Assembly (NCBI RefSeq): GCF_947489755.1
Contig: NZ_CANLFB010000011.1
Span: forward strand, 1 to 64,000
From: an uncultured Psychromonas sp.
Lineage (GTDB): Bacteria; Pseudomonadota; Gammaproteobacteria; Enterobacterales; Psychromonadaceae
DNA: 64,000 nucleotides
Direction: 5' to 3'
Below are positions 44,971-54,398 of the stretch, piece by piece. The position numbers were made by a program, and so were the translations under genes. The notes under the pieces were generated by a model that had not been told where the DNA came from, made no database searches, and saw only the letters and a list, made by a program, of their open reading frames with translations. The stretch's first letter is position 1; every line of letters starts with the position of its first letter.

Positions 44971-46326
44971 GTGACAGAAAGAAAATCATTTACGCTAGGT
45001 ACAATATTAACTTTTATCATCCCATCATTAATTGGGTTGATATTATTTATGATGCCAATTCAATACGATAATGCACTGACGATTCCAATTGCTATCATTT
45101 CAAAAGCATTACAAGCTTTTTTAGGTGATTCGATTACCTTAATCGTGACATTAGTCGTGTTAATCACTGCGCTATTGAGTTTGATATGTAAGCTATTTAA
45201 TCCAGTGATTTTACAACAATCTAAATTTCTACATGATTTGTTAAATGTCAGCCCTATTTGGTTAGCGATTAGAGTGTTAGGGGCCTTTTTCATTGCTGCA
45301 ACTTATTGGCATTTTGGTTCTGAAATGATCTATTCTTCTAATACAGGCGCATTAGTGTTAAATGACTTATTGCCTGTATTGCTCTGTGTGTTCATTTTTG
45401 CAGGTTTGTTATTACCGCTATTACTGAACTTTGGTTTATTAGAGTTATTTGGTACGTTATTAACGAAAGTGATGCGCCCTGTCTTTAACTTACCCGGTCG
45501 TAGTGCCATTGACTGTATGGCGTCTTGGCTAGGTGACGGTAGTGTCGGTATTTTAATGACTAGCAAACAATATGAGTCACGCTTTTATACTCAACGTGAA
45601 GCGGCTGTTATTGGCACGACTTTCTCAGCGGTATCAATTACCTTTTCACTGGTGGTCATTTCACAAGTTAAATTAGAGTATTTATTTTTACCCTTCTATT
45701 TAGCGGTATGTGCAGCAGGTATTGTCGCGGCGATTGTCGTACCCAAACTACCGCCACTGCGCAATAAAAAAGACCTTTATATTGATGGTTCAGCTCGTCA
45801 AGAAAACGATGAGAAAACACCTGAAGGGCATCATGTTTTATCATGGGGATTCCATCAAGCATTAACCCGTGCAGAGCAATCTAATGGTATAAAATCAACA
45901 TTAAAAGATGGCTTAAAAAATGTGATTGATATGGTATTTGGTATTATTCCTGTGATCATGGCGATAGGTACTGTTGCGTTAATCGTTGCTGAATACACGC
46001 CAATCTTTAATTATCTGGGTATGCCTTTTATTCCGTTACTTGAATTATTACAAATACCGGAAGCAGAACAAGCATCAACCACTATTGTGGTTGGGTTTGC
46101 AGATATGTTCCTTCCATCAATTTTAGCAGCATCTATCGAATCTGATATGACACGTTTTATTATTGCTGCGATGTCGGTAACACAGTTAATTTATATGAGT
46201 GAAGTGGGTGCATTGTTATTAGGCAGTAAAATTCCAGTAAGTATTAGTGAGCTGTTTATTATATTTATTTTACGTACCCTAGTCACTTTGCCTGTTATTA
46301 CTGCAATTGCACATCTTATATTTTAA
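44971..46326 (+). CDS. YjiH-family inner membrane protein (Gate/nucleoside-recognition domain)
   Basis: 451 residues from the GTG at 44971, chosen for AAGG eight bases upstream; an earlier GTG at 44956 is possible and there is no ATG. About ten or eleven membrane helices, with the gate-type signatures MASWLGDGSVGILMTSKQYESRFYTQREAAVIGTTF split across the middle. Related proteins are putative transporters of unknown substrate. Monocistronic, followed by a strong terminator. Confidence 0.82.
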   Translation: MTERKSFTLGTILTFIIPSLIGLILFMMPIQYDNALTIPIAIISKALQAFLGDSITLIVTLVVLITALLSLICKLFNPVILQQSKFLHDLLNVSPIWLAIRVLGAFFIAATYWHFGSEMIYSSNTGALVLNDLLPVLLCVFIFAGLLLPLLLNFGLLELFGTLLTKVMRPVFNLPGRSAIDCMASWLGDGSVGILMTSKQYESRFYTQREAAVIGTTFSAVSITFSLVVISQVKLEYLFLPFYLAVCAAGIVAAIVVPKLPPLRNKKDLYIDGSARQENDEKTPEGHHVLSWGFHQALTRAEQSNGIKSTLKDGLKNVIDMVFGIIPVIMAIGTVALIVAEYTPIFNYLGMPFIPLLELLQIPEAEQASTTIVVGFADMFLPSILAASIESDMTRFIIAAMSVTQLIYMSEVGALLLGSKIPVSISELFIIFILRTLVTLPVITAIAHLIF

Positions 46327-46418
46327 ATAATTGCGAAGATAAGAACGTAAAATTCCTGCTATCTAGCGTAATATGCAGTAAAGTAAAAACAGTTCAAACA
46401 GATTGATAGTAAAAGATA

Positions 46419-46458
46419 AAAGCGAATGATAACAGGCCAGTTATCATTCGCTTTTTTA
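46419..46458 (+). terminator. Intrinsic terminator
   Basis: A 15-bp stem (AAGCGAATGATAAC/GTTATCATTCGCTT) with a short loop and T-run behind the YjiH-like gene. Confidence 0.9.
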
Positions 46459-46562
46459 TTATAAAATGGATGCGCTAAACACGAGAGTGTAAACGTTCAA
46501 TCGCTCAACATTCATCATGTTAAACGAGCTTATTTTTAGATTCACAAGCAAAGGGAAGTAAC

Positions 46563-47162
46563 ATGGATATTGCATTATATCTTCACGCAATGACGGGGTT
46601 ATTAGTTATCATCGACCCTATCGGTTCTGCATTAATCTTTAACTCATTAACCGCCAGTAGTGACCAAAAACACCGTAATTTAATGGCGATAAAATCGGTT
46701 ATTATCAGTGGCATTACTCTGATTTTGTTTGGTAATTACGGTGAGGCTCTATTTTCACAACTAGGCATTAATATTAACTCACTACGTATCTCAGGTGGGT
46801 TGCTACTATTTTACACTGCGTTTATTATGATCACGCAAGAGTTGAAGTTTGCTAACACTGAAAAGAATTCAGATATTTCAGTGTTCCCTATGTCGATACC
46901 TTTATTAGCAGGTCCTGGCACATTAACGTTAGCGATTCTTTTATTCTCACAAAATACCGAAGGACATGATTCAATTCTTTCTGTCAGTGCTGCAATTGTC
47001 AGTGTATTAATGATCACCTTAGTCGCTATGGTTGCCTCGAAATATCTAAAGAAAATTATTGGTAAAACGGGCGATGAAATATTACGTCGCTTCTTAGGTG
47101 TTATTCTTGCAGCATTAGCGATTCAGTTTATTTACGAAGGTATTCGTAATATTTCAATGTAG
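46563..47162 (+). CDS. MarC-family inner membrane protein
   Basis: A 199-residue protein with six helices, typical MarC/YhgN length. The signature VIIDPIGSALIFNSLT near residues 16-31 and SIPLLAGPGTLTLAILL near 115 are family hallmarks. Despite the name it is not established as a drug pump; transport of an unknown small molecule is likely. GGGAAG precedes the ATG. Confidence 0.9.
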   Translation: MDIALYLHAMTGLLVIIDPIGSALIFNSLTASSDQKHRNLMAIKSVIISGITLILFGNYGEALFSQLGININSLRISGGLLLFYTAFIMITQELKFANTEKNSDISVFPMSIPLLAGPGTLTLAILLFSQNTEGHDSILSVSAAIVSVLMITLVAMVASKYLKKIIGKTGDEILRRFLGVILAALAIQFIYEGIRNISM

Positions 47163-47209
47163 TCGATCGCTTTTATAGCGACAATAAACGAGGGATGAAC
47201 ATTGATTTT

Positions 47210-47247
47210 AACCCCAATAAACAGCTTGTTTATTGGGGTTCTTTTTT
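47210..47247 (+). terminator. Intrinsic terminator behind the MarC-family gene
   Basis: A perfect 13-bp stem AACCCCAATAAAC/GTTTATTGGGGTT with 5-nt loop and T-run. Confidence 0.92.
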
Positions 47248-47293
47248 AGTAGAAACAACACGGTTTATTAACAGTCGTTTTTGTTGTTTATTA

Positions 47294-47328
47294 TTTGTTA
47301 ATAAGCTGCGTTTGTTAATAAGCTGCGT
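47294..47328 (+). repeat. 17-bp tandem repeat
   Basis: TTTGTTAATAAGCTGCG occurs twice in tandem, immediately before the second MITE-like copy. Confidence 0.7.
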
Positions 47329-47338
47329 TGCTGAATAG

Positions 47339-47533
47339 CCTCAATTCTGGTTAATGAAAGCGGCATTATATTTAACATCATATGGTTATATTTTTTGACT
47401 AGTCAGTGCAGTTAGTTTTGCGTTGTTCAAAGCGAATTTTTAAAGCAATAACAGTGTATTGAGAGATAATTTAATACATAGCCCCCGAAAATAGCAGTGT
47501 TGTATTGCTTTGCTTATCCAGAACAAAGGTTAA
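47339..47533 (+). repeat. MITE-like dispersed repeat, copy 2
   Basis: About 195 bp homologous to 7494-7684. Here the ends read CCTCAATTCTGGTTAA and, inverted, CCTTTGTTCTGGATAA, a clearer imperfect inverted repeat than in copy 1. No coding capacity. The 345 bp that follow, up to the stress protein gene, show nothing else. Confidence 0.65.
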
Positions 47534-47878
47534 ATACACGTAATATAATGCGTCTTCCATCTCAACACTTCCATAGAATTTATTACAACTTTTCTAGCAA
47601 CTTAAAAGTAAAAAGAATTAAACCATGCATACTCTATATACTGTTTAAATAATAAATCATTCAACACTAAATTATTGCTTAATATCAATAAGAAAGTAAG
47701 TGAGATACTTCAAAATAGATCTATCAAATTTCCTTTAAAAATTCAGTTTAAAAGACTGGGACTCAGATCATAAGTGCATGACCTAAAACCAATTTCAAAC
47801 ATAAACAGTTAAATAATAAATTCAGTTACCAATGCAACATAAACCGACAATAAGACTCAACATTAGAAGGATTTTCAC

Positions 47879-48310
47879 ATGAAAAAACACATTCTTTGCT
47901 CTATCGATTTAGCTTATATAAAAGAAGCGGCAGCGATATTAGTTGAAGCAGAAAAACAAGCGAGTCTAGATAATGCAAAGCTCACCGTCATTACCGTTAT
48001 TCCTGATTATAGATCGTCTTGGGTGGGCTCATTTTTTAAAGAAGGGACACTGCGAAAAGCTGCATTAGCAGCCAGTGAACAACTTCGTGAACTAGTCAAA
48101 GCGACGTTGCCTGATCAAGAGCATGTTAAGTGTATTGTTGAAATCGGGGTTGTATATGAACAAGTATTAAATAACATTAAAAAATTGAAAATTGATTTAG
48201 TGGTACTAGGCGCACATAAACCTAACGTAATCGATCGATTGATTGGCCCTAATGCATCTCGCATTGTACGAAAATCTCCAGCATCAACCCTAGTGATCAG
48301 ATTAAATTAG
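47879..48310 (+). CDS. Universal stress protein (UspA family)
   Basis: 143 residues with the single Usp fold. The ATP-binding signature is recognisable as VLGAHKPNVIDRLIGPNAS (G-x2-...-G-x(9)-G-like spacing with GPNAS), followed by VRKSPASTLVIR. Cytoplasmic stress or energy sensing; exact role unknown. AGAAGGA precedes the ATG. Monocistronic. Confidence 0.92.
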   Translation: MKKHILCSIDLAYIKEAAAILVEAEKQASLDNAKLTVITVIPDYRSSWVGSFFKEGTLRKAALAASEQLRELVKATLPDQEHVKCIVEIGVVYEQVLNNIKKLKIDLVVLGAHKPNVIDRLIGPNASRIVRKSPASTLVIRLN

Positions 48311-48455
48311 TTAATGCTGAATGAATGCGGCTAGGTTAGCTTTTATTTTGATTATAAAAAGCAACCTGGCCTGTTTTAACTTTTCTCTTTTATTTGAAAA
48401 TGCCCTCTAGCATAATCAACAACGCTATAAGTTCGATCGTTATTTTTATTAAGCA

Positions 48456-49553
48456 TTAAAAGTCTAAATTTAATTGTTGTTCTTTTATGTCGGGTTTTAG
48501 CATGACACTGAGCCCAAGCAATCGAATTTCTCTGCCTTTTTGCCTTAGAAGGATTTCATGTAAAAGTTCACGAAAATGTGCGAGATCTAACTGTGTTTGT
48601 CCATGCTCGATAGTCGTTAGTTGAAAATCAGCAAACTTTACTTTGATACCCTGCTTGGTGATCTCTTTAGTCAATGAGGCGCGTTCTAATCGTTTCTCTA
48701 ATTCATAATAAAGCTTTTGTTCAATGAATTCCCAGCACTGTTCGAAAGTAGAGATATTCGTGGAAAAAGTACGCTCAACACCCACTGATTTACGTTCACG
48801 TTCAGTGATCACTGCTCGGTTATCAATGCCATGGCTGTAGTTCCACAATGACAAGCCCATTCGACCGTACTTTCTCAATAATTCACGATAATCGGTATTT
48901 TTAATATCTTCACAAAGATAGAAATTACCTTGATGAAGCTTCTTTAAACTCACTTTACCCACCCCTGGAATTTTCTCTAATGGCAGCATATCAATGACAC
49001 CCTGAACTTCATTAGGTGGGATCACAAATTGCCCATCAGGTTTATTCATATCTGATGCGACTTTTGCCAAGAACTTAATAGGGGCAACACCTGCTGACGC
49101 TGTTAGGTTTAATTCATGACGAATATCATTCCTAATGGCTTCTGCAATCAATGTCGCTGAACCATGTAATTGCTTGCAATCTGTTACGTCTAAAAAAGCT
49201 TCATCTAACGATAAAGGTTCGATAATCTGTGTATACCGTAGGAAAATGGCACGAATCTGCTTAGAAATATCTTTATAAACCTGCATACGCCCTGGCACTA
49301 CGGTTAAGTGAGGGCATAACTTTAATGCTTGAGAGGTGGGCATTGCAGAATGTACGCCATATTTACGAGCATCATAGTTACAGGTACTAATAACACCACG
49401 TTGAAGTGTGCTACCACCTACTGCCAACGGGATCCCTCTGTAACTGGGTTCATCGCGCATTTCTACCGAGGCAAAAAAAGAATCCATATCTACATGAATA
49501 ATCTTACGTTGAACATCACTTTTTAATGCTGGCTTTACTTCTGAATAGAGCAT
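48456..49553 (-). CDS. DNA polymerase IV (DinB)
   Basis: A 365-residue Y-family lesion-bypass polymerase. HVDMDSFFASVE and SLDEAFLDVT carry the three catalytic carboxylates; GVGKVSLKKL is the thumb HhH; the little finger follows. The C-terminal QLNLDF is a beta-clamp-binding motif. No convincing LexA box is adjacent, so SOS control is not shown by the sequence. Confidence 0.95.
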   Translation of the reverse strand: MLYSEVKPALKSDVQRKIIHVDMDSFFASVEMRDEPSYRGIPLAVGGSTLQRGVISTCNYDARKYGVHSAMPTSQALKLCPHLTVVPGRMQVYKDISKQIRAIFLRYTQIIEPLSLDEAFLDVTDCKQLHGSATLIAEAIRNDIRHELNLTASAGVAPIKFLAKVASDMNKPDGQFVIPPNEVQGVIDMLPLEKIPGVGKVSLKKLHQGNFYLCEDIKNTDYRELLRKYGRMGLSLWNYSHGIDNRAVITERERKSVGVERTFSTNISTFEQCWEFIEQKLYYELEKRLERASLTKEITKQGIKVKFADFQLTTIEHGQTQLDLAHFRELLHEILLRQKGREIRLLGLSVMLKPDIKEQQLNLDF

Positions 49554-49778
49554 ATCTCACACATATTGAGATAGCCTCAATACACAAAGTACATGGCTAT
49601 TCAATTCAATAAAGAATAGGTTAATAGAGTTCATTCAACTTTTATTTAGTTTTAGACTGTTTAATATTGCTTAATAGTGCTTAGTAGTACTTAGCAATAA
49701 AGAACTGTCTTTATATCCAGTCGATATTATTTTGAATAACAACAAATTACAAGTACCAATAAAAATTATATGATACGT
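49554..49778. other. Divergent intergenic region dinB/copA
   Basis: AT-rich. A CTGT-N8-CCAG at 49705-49720 is one mismatch from a LexA box but lies 150 bp from either start. Nothing else seen until the copA promoter. Confidence 0.4.
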
Positions 49779-49809
49779 TTGACATTACCCTTAGGGGAAG
49801 GGTTAGGCT
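49779..49809 (+). promoter_or_regulatory. CueR-type copA promoter
   Basis: TTGACA (-35) and TAGGCT (-10) are separated by 19 bp, the overlong spacer of MerR-type activated promoters. The spacer contains the perfect dyad ACCCTT-N5-AAGGGT (49787-49803). CueR, encoded behind copA, should bind here and underwind the spacer when copper is present. Confidence 0.85.
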
Positions 49810-49869
49810 TTAACCATCAAATAACTATTCAGTGATTACTGAGTAGACATTAAGCCGGAGGTAACTTCT

Positions 49870-52251
49870 ATGACAGCACTACAACAAGTAACATTTCCCG
49901 TTTATGGAATGAACTGCGCATCATGTGCGAGCAAACTCACTACTGCATTTAATGAGATTGACGGTATTGAAGCCAACGTAAATATCACTTTAGAAAAAGC
50001 AACACTCTCTATCGATGAAAAAGCATTAAACACGCCGATAGCAACTGAAGTTGTATCGGTACTACAAAAAAAAGGGTATCAAACTGATTATCAACAAATC
50101 AGTTTTGAGGCTGATTGGTCATGCTCAAGTTGTGTTGAAACCACTCTGAATGCATTAAAAAAACATCCGTTAGTGTTAGATGTCAAAGGCAATTTTGCAA
50201 CACAAATGGTGCATATTGAAACACTAGAAAGTTTTATCAATGACCAATTTATTGAACAATTGGTCGCGTTGAGTCCTTATAAATTGACACACAAAGTGGC
50301 GATTACCTCTCAACAACAATTGCAGAAAAAACAACAACAAGAACAAAAGAAACAACGCCAAGAAAAACTGAGCTTGGGCTTCGCTATCGCATTAAGCTTG
50401 CCATTTTGGGTAGCAATGATAAACATGGCATTTAGCGACACCCCACTGTTAGCCCCATGGTTAGAGTTAGCGTTAGCCACCCCACTGCAATTTATTGTTG
50501 GTGCTCGCTTTTATAAAGGAGCTTGGAATAGCATTAAAAACTTCTCAGCTAATATGGATGTATTAGTTATTTTGGGCACATCAGCAGCTTACTTCTTCAG
50601 TCTTTATATGTTGTTGGAAGGCAGTACTGCTCATCTTTATTTTGAAACCAGTGCATTAGTGATTGTATTAATTCGCTTAGGTAAGTATTTAGAGTTTCGT
50701 GCTAAACAAGCAAGTAGTAAAGCGGTCAGCGCTTTAAGCCAATTACAAGCCATTGACGCATTAGTTAAAAAAGGTAAAGAGTTTAAACGTGTATTGATTG
50801 AACACGTGCAAGTGAATGACTTAATACAAATTGCAGCGGGTGATAAAGTGCCTGTTGATGGTGTGATTGTAGAAGGTAGCAGTTATTTAGATGAAGCATT
50901 ATTAACCGGTGAAAGCCGCCCTATTTTAAAAGATATTGATGATAATGTATTTGCCGGCACACTCAATGGTGACGGTGTACTGTTAATAAAAAGTACGGCG
51001 GTTAATGAACAAACTAAATTACATCAAATAATACAACTCGTTGAGTCAGCTCAAATGAGTAAAGCGCCCATTTTACAGTTGGTCGATAAAATAAGTTCTA
51101 TATTTGTACCGATCGTTTTAGGGATTGCGGTTATTACATTTGGAGCTTGGTGGTTTACAGGTGGCGACTTTGAACAAGCCTTAATGCACAGTGTGGCTGT
51201 ATTAGTGATTGCTTGCCCATGTGCATTAGGTTTAGCAACACCCACTGCAATGGTCGTCGGTACTGGTTTAGCAGCACAAAAAGGTATCTTAATAAAAGAT
51301 ATTAACACCCTACAACTGGCTCATAAACTCGACCATATTGCATTTGATAAAACAGGTACGTTAACCAAAGGTCAAGTCAGTTTAGACAATATCACGTCGT
51401 TTCATCATGACTTCTTCTCTTTATTATTAGGTTTACAGCAAGCGAGTAAGCACCCTATTGCTAAGGCTGTCATTGAACACGCTCAGTCACTTGATACTAA
51501 AGCATCAGAGGTCACTGATATACAAAGTATTCATGGCGAAGGTATCCACGGCCGCTTTAATGATGCAGACCTTATTGCCGGTAATAGTAAATTATTAGCA
51601 CGTTTTGATATTAACTTAACCGAGCAACTTGCCATACATGCGGTGAATGTTGATCAAGCACAAAATATTATTTACGTTTGTTATCAACAGACTTTAATTG
51701 GTTACTTTGTGATTGCAGATCAATTACGCCCAGAGAGTAAAGAAGCAATAGAAGATCTACACAAACTAGGGCTATCGACTATTTTACTCAGTGGCGATAA
51801 ACAAAGTGTTGTGCAAGCAATGAGCAAACAATTAGGTATTAGCACCTTTTATGCAGAGCAAACACCAGAACAAAAACTGCAACAGTTATCAGACTTACAG
51901 CAGGATTCATTAGTTGCAATGGTCGGCGATGGGGTAAATGATGCGCCCGCGTTAGCGAAAGCCGATGTGAGTATTGCCATGGGTGGCGGCAGTGATGTTG
52001 CAAAACAAACGGCTGCGATGACCTTAATGCGCGATGACCCGCGATTGATAGCGGTCGCTATTAAGCTTTCAAGAGCAACTTGGTCAACGATTCGTCAGAA
52101 CTTATTTTGGGCATTTATATTTAATACATTAGCGATTCCAGCAGCAGCATTTGGGTATCTCAATCCAACGATTGCGGCGATAGCAATGACCATATCGAGT
52201 TTAACGGTATTAAGTAACTCATTATTATTGAAGCGCACGCGTCTTAAATAA
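49870..52251 (+). CDS. Copper-exporting P1B-type ATPase CopA
   Basis: A 793-residue inner-membrane Cu(I) pump. Two N-terminal metal-binding domains: GMNCASC (about 14-20) and a variant SCSSC (about 86-90). Then eight helices with the IACPCALG ion-pathway motif, phosphorylation site FDKTGTLTKG, HP motif SKHPIA, and GDGVNDAPALA hinge. GGAGG lies eight bases before the ATG. Transcribed from the CueR-type promoter at 49779 and followed 60 bp later by cueR. Confidence 0.96.
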   Translation: MTALQQVTFPVYGMNCASCASKLTTAFNEIDGIEANVNITLEKATLSIDEKALNTPIATEVVSVLQKKGYQTDYQQISFEADWSCSSCVETTLNALKKHPLVLDVKGNFATQMVHIETLESFINDQFIEQLVALSPYKLTHKVAITSQQQLQKKQQQEQKKQRQEKLSLGFAIALSLPFWVAMINMAFSDTPLLAPWLELALATPLQFIVGARFYKGAWNSIKNFSANMDVLVILGTSAAYFFSLYMLLEGSTAHLYFETSALVIVLIRLGKYLEFRAKQASSKAVSALSQLQAIDALVKKGKEFKRVLIEHVQVNDLIQIAAGDKVPVDGVIVEGSSYLDEALLTGESRPILKDIDDNVFAGTLNGDGVLLIKSTAVNEQTKLHQIIQLVESAQMSKAPILQLVDKISSIFVPIVLGIAVITFGAWWFTGGDFEQALMHSVAVLVIACPCALGLATPTAMVVGTGLAAQKGILIKDINTLQLAHKLDHIAFDKTGTLTKGQVSLDNITSFHHDFFSLLLGLQQASKHPIAKAVIEHAQSLDTKASEVTDIQSIHGEGIHGRFNDADLIAGNSKLLARFDINLTEQLAIHAVNVDQAQNIIYVCYQQTLIGYFVIADQLRPESKEAIEDLHKLGLSTILLSGDKQSVVQAMSKQLGISTFYAEQTPEQKLQQLSDLQQDSLVAMVGDGVNDAPALAKADVSIAMGGGSDVAKQTAAMTLMRDDPRLIAVAIKLSRATWSTIRQNLFWAFIFNTLAIPAAAFGYLNPTIAAIAMTISSLTVLSNSLLLKRTRLK

Positions 52252-52311
52252 ACAAATCAAAGTTCGTTAATGAATTGATTAACGAACTTATTTTAATATT
52301 GGAGAATTCAC

Positions 52312-52704
52312 ATGTTATCAATCAGCCAAGTAGCTCAAGAAACAGGGTTATCAGTAAAATCGATTCGACATTATGAATCTATCGGTTTGATTAGCCCTCC
52401 ACCAAGAGAAGAGAATGATTACCGATTTTACACAACAGAAATTATTCAGCAGTTACATTTCATTTATAAAACCAAACAAGCAGGTTTTACGTTAAAAGAG
52501 TGTAAAGCGTTATTATTGTTATGTGAAAATGAAGATAGAAACAGCGCCGATGTTAAAAAGATAGCGTTAGAGAAAATTAAAGAAATTGAAGAACGTATTA
52601 AGCAACAACAAGCAATAGTAGACCAATTAACTAAAATCACTCAACGATGTCCGGGCGATGAGCAGTCACAATGTAGTATTATTGATGCCTTTAGTCGCAC
52701 TTAA
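52312..52704 (+). CDS. CueR, copper-sensing MerR-family activator
   Basis: 130 residues. N-terminal MerR HTH (ISQVAQETGLSVKSIRHYESIGLI), a dimerisation coiled coil, and the metal loop RCPGDEQSQCSII with two cysteines separated by seven residues, the Cu(I)/Ag(I) CueR spacing. GGAGA precedes the ATG. Activates copA by the promoter upstream of it; here it follows copA rather than being divergent. Confidence 0.94.
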   Translation: MLSISQVAQETGLSVKSIRHYESIGLISPPPREENDYRFYTTEIIQQLHFIYKTKQAGFTLKECKALLLLCENEDRNSADVKKIALEKIKEIEERIKQQQAIVDQLTKITQRCPGDEQSQCSIIDAFSRT

Positions 52705-52753
52705 GCAACAAACTATTCAGCATTAGCAGTTGATAACCAAAAAGCTGACACAT

Positions 52754-52782
52754 AAAAAACCCAGTCATCGACTGGGTTTTTA
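52754..52782. terminator. Terminator behind cueR
   Basis: CCCAGT/ACTGGG stem with CATCG loop, A-run before and T-run after. May serve cueR and the convergent symporter gene. Confidence 0.85.
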
Positions 52783-52860
52783 TTATACTAAAGATGTACT
52801 TATTATTTGAGTCCAAGTTATTTGATTAAATAAACGTCGATTGAATAGAATCAAACAAAT

Positions 52861-54168
52861 TTAACTTTTCGTGCCTTTTAATGAAACACGTTCTTCGTTT
52901 CTGCCCGCATTAGGGTCATTAAATACATCAACATCCATCTCACCTTCAGATTTAGCCACGATACAAGTCACCACACTATCTCCAGTAATATTAACGGCAG
53001 TACGGATCATATCAAGCAATCTATCAACACCAATGATCATCGCGATACCTTCAACCGGTAACCCAACTTGGTTCAATACCATCGCTAACATGATTAAACC
53101 AACACCCGGTACACCAGCAGTCCCGACAGAAGCTAATGTCGCCGTCATTATCACAGCAGCATAATCAGATAAGGTTAAGTCAATATTAAACGCTTGTGCA
53201 ATGAACACCGTCGCAACGCCCTGCATGATGGCAGTACCATCCATGTTGATGGTTGCACCTAATGGCACAGTAAATGAAGCCACTTTATTATTAACACCCA
53301 GGTATTTAGTCGCTGTTTCTAATGTCACTGGAATCGTTGCATTTGACGAAGCAGTTGAAAAAGCAAAAGAGATGGCTGTTTCCATCTTTTTGAAGAATTT
53401 AATAGGACTTAATCCTGTAAACACTTTCAAGAAGGTACTGTACGTAATTAATGCATGTAAAATCAAAGTCGCGCTTAATACTAAGAAGTAATTGATCAGA
53501 TTAATAATCGCCTCTAAACCAATTTCACTAAAAAGCTTAGCCATTAAGAAGAACACACCGTAAGGCGCAATATTCATTAACATAACCACTAATTTCATGA
53601 TCACTTTGTTAAAGTCAAAGAACATTGCCGCAACACGCTCACCCGCACTACCAGACGAACTAATAGCGACACCAAACAATATTGCAAACACAATAATTTG
53701 TAAGGTATTACCTTCAGCCATTGAGCTAATTGGATTTGTTGGGAACATGTTAATAATAACATCACCTAACGATGGTGCTTCTTTAGCCGAAAAAGTAGTG
53801 GCTTGTGCTAAATCAACACCAACACCAGGTTCAAAAATATTAGCCATTAAGATAGCAAGTGAAATAGCGATTGCCGTTGTTACCATATAAAAAGACAGGG
53901 TTTTCCCGCCTAAACGCCCTAATGTCGACATATCTTTTAAACTGCTTGTACCACACACTAAAGAAACAAAAATAAGTGGGACCACTAACATTTTAAGTGT
54001 AGCAATAAAGATTTTACCGCCAACATAAAATAATCCGTTAACGATGTAATCTTGAACAAACGCAACATCGGCAAACATTGTTCTAATTAAGAAACCTGTG
54101 AATATACCAATCCCCATGCCAATTAAGACTTTCTTGGTTAATGACATTTCATTTTTTACTGTTGTCAT
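52861..54168 (-). CDS. Dicarboxylate/amino-acid:cation symporter (DAACS family)
   Basis: A 435-residue inner-membrane transporter of the GltP/DctA type. The hairpin loops are visible: FSTASSNATIPVT (HP1) and the cation motif INMDGTAIMQG, then GVPGVGLIMLAMVL (HP2) and DRLLDMIRTAVNITGDSV. These residues bind a dicarboxylic amino acid or C4-dicarboxylate with Na+ or H+. Exact substrate cannot be decided. Convergent with cueR; 230 bp upstream are unassigned. Confidence 0.92.
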   Translation of the reverse strand: MTTVKNEMSLTKKVLIGMGIGIFTGFLIRTMFADVAFVQDYIVNGLFYVGGKIFIATLKMLVVPLIFVSLVCGTSSLKDMSTLGRLGGKTLSFYMVTTAIAISLAILMANIFEPGVGVDLAQATTFSAKEAPSLGDVIINMFPTNPISSMAEGNTLQIIVFAILFGVAISSSGSAGERVAAMFFDFNKVIMKLVVMLMNIAPYGVFFLMAKLFSEIGLEAIINLINYFLVLSATLILHALITYSTFLKVFTGLSPIKFFKKMETAISFAFSTASSNATIPVTLETATKYLGVNNKVASFTVPLGATINMDGTAIMQGVATVFIAQAFNIDLTLSDYAAVIMTATLASVGTAGVPGVGLIMLAMVLNQVGLPVEGIAMIIGVDRLLDMIRTAVNITGDSVVTCIVAKSEGEMDVDVFNDPNAGRNEERVSLKGTKS

Positions 54169-54398
54169 AATAATTCCTTATATTTCATAAAATTACCCTT
54201 TAAATTTTTAAAAATACGACGATAACGCACTAGGAATATGAGTATTAAACCTTTCTCGTAATCCATTACAAACAAGTCGAATTTCTCGTGTTTTCTTAAT
54301 GCTAATATCTGAATTAGTGCGGCATATTTATAAAAATAAAGGGGCTGGTGCTTAAAACGGCAGTATCTATAGCATAATAATAGACAGAGAAGAAAATA

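Noticed and set aside
49705..49720. LexA-like box CTGT-N8-CCAG
   Set aside because: One mismatch in a conserved half and about 150 bp from both dinB and copA starts.
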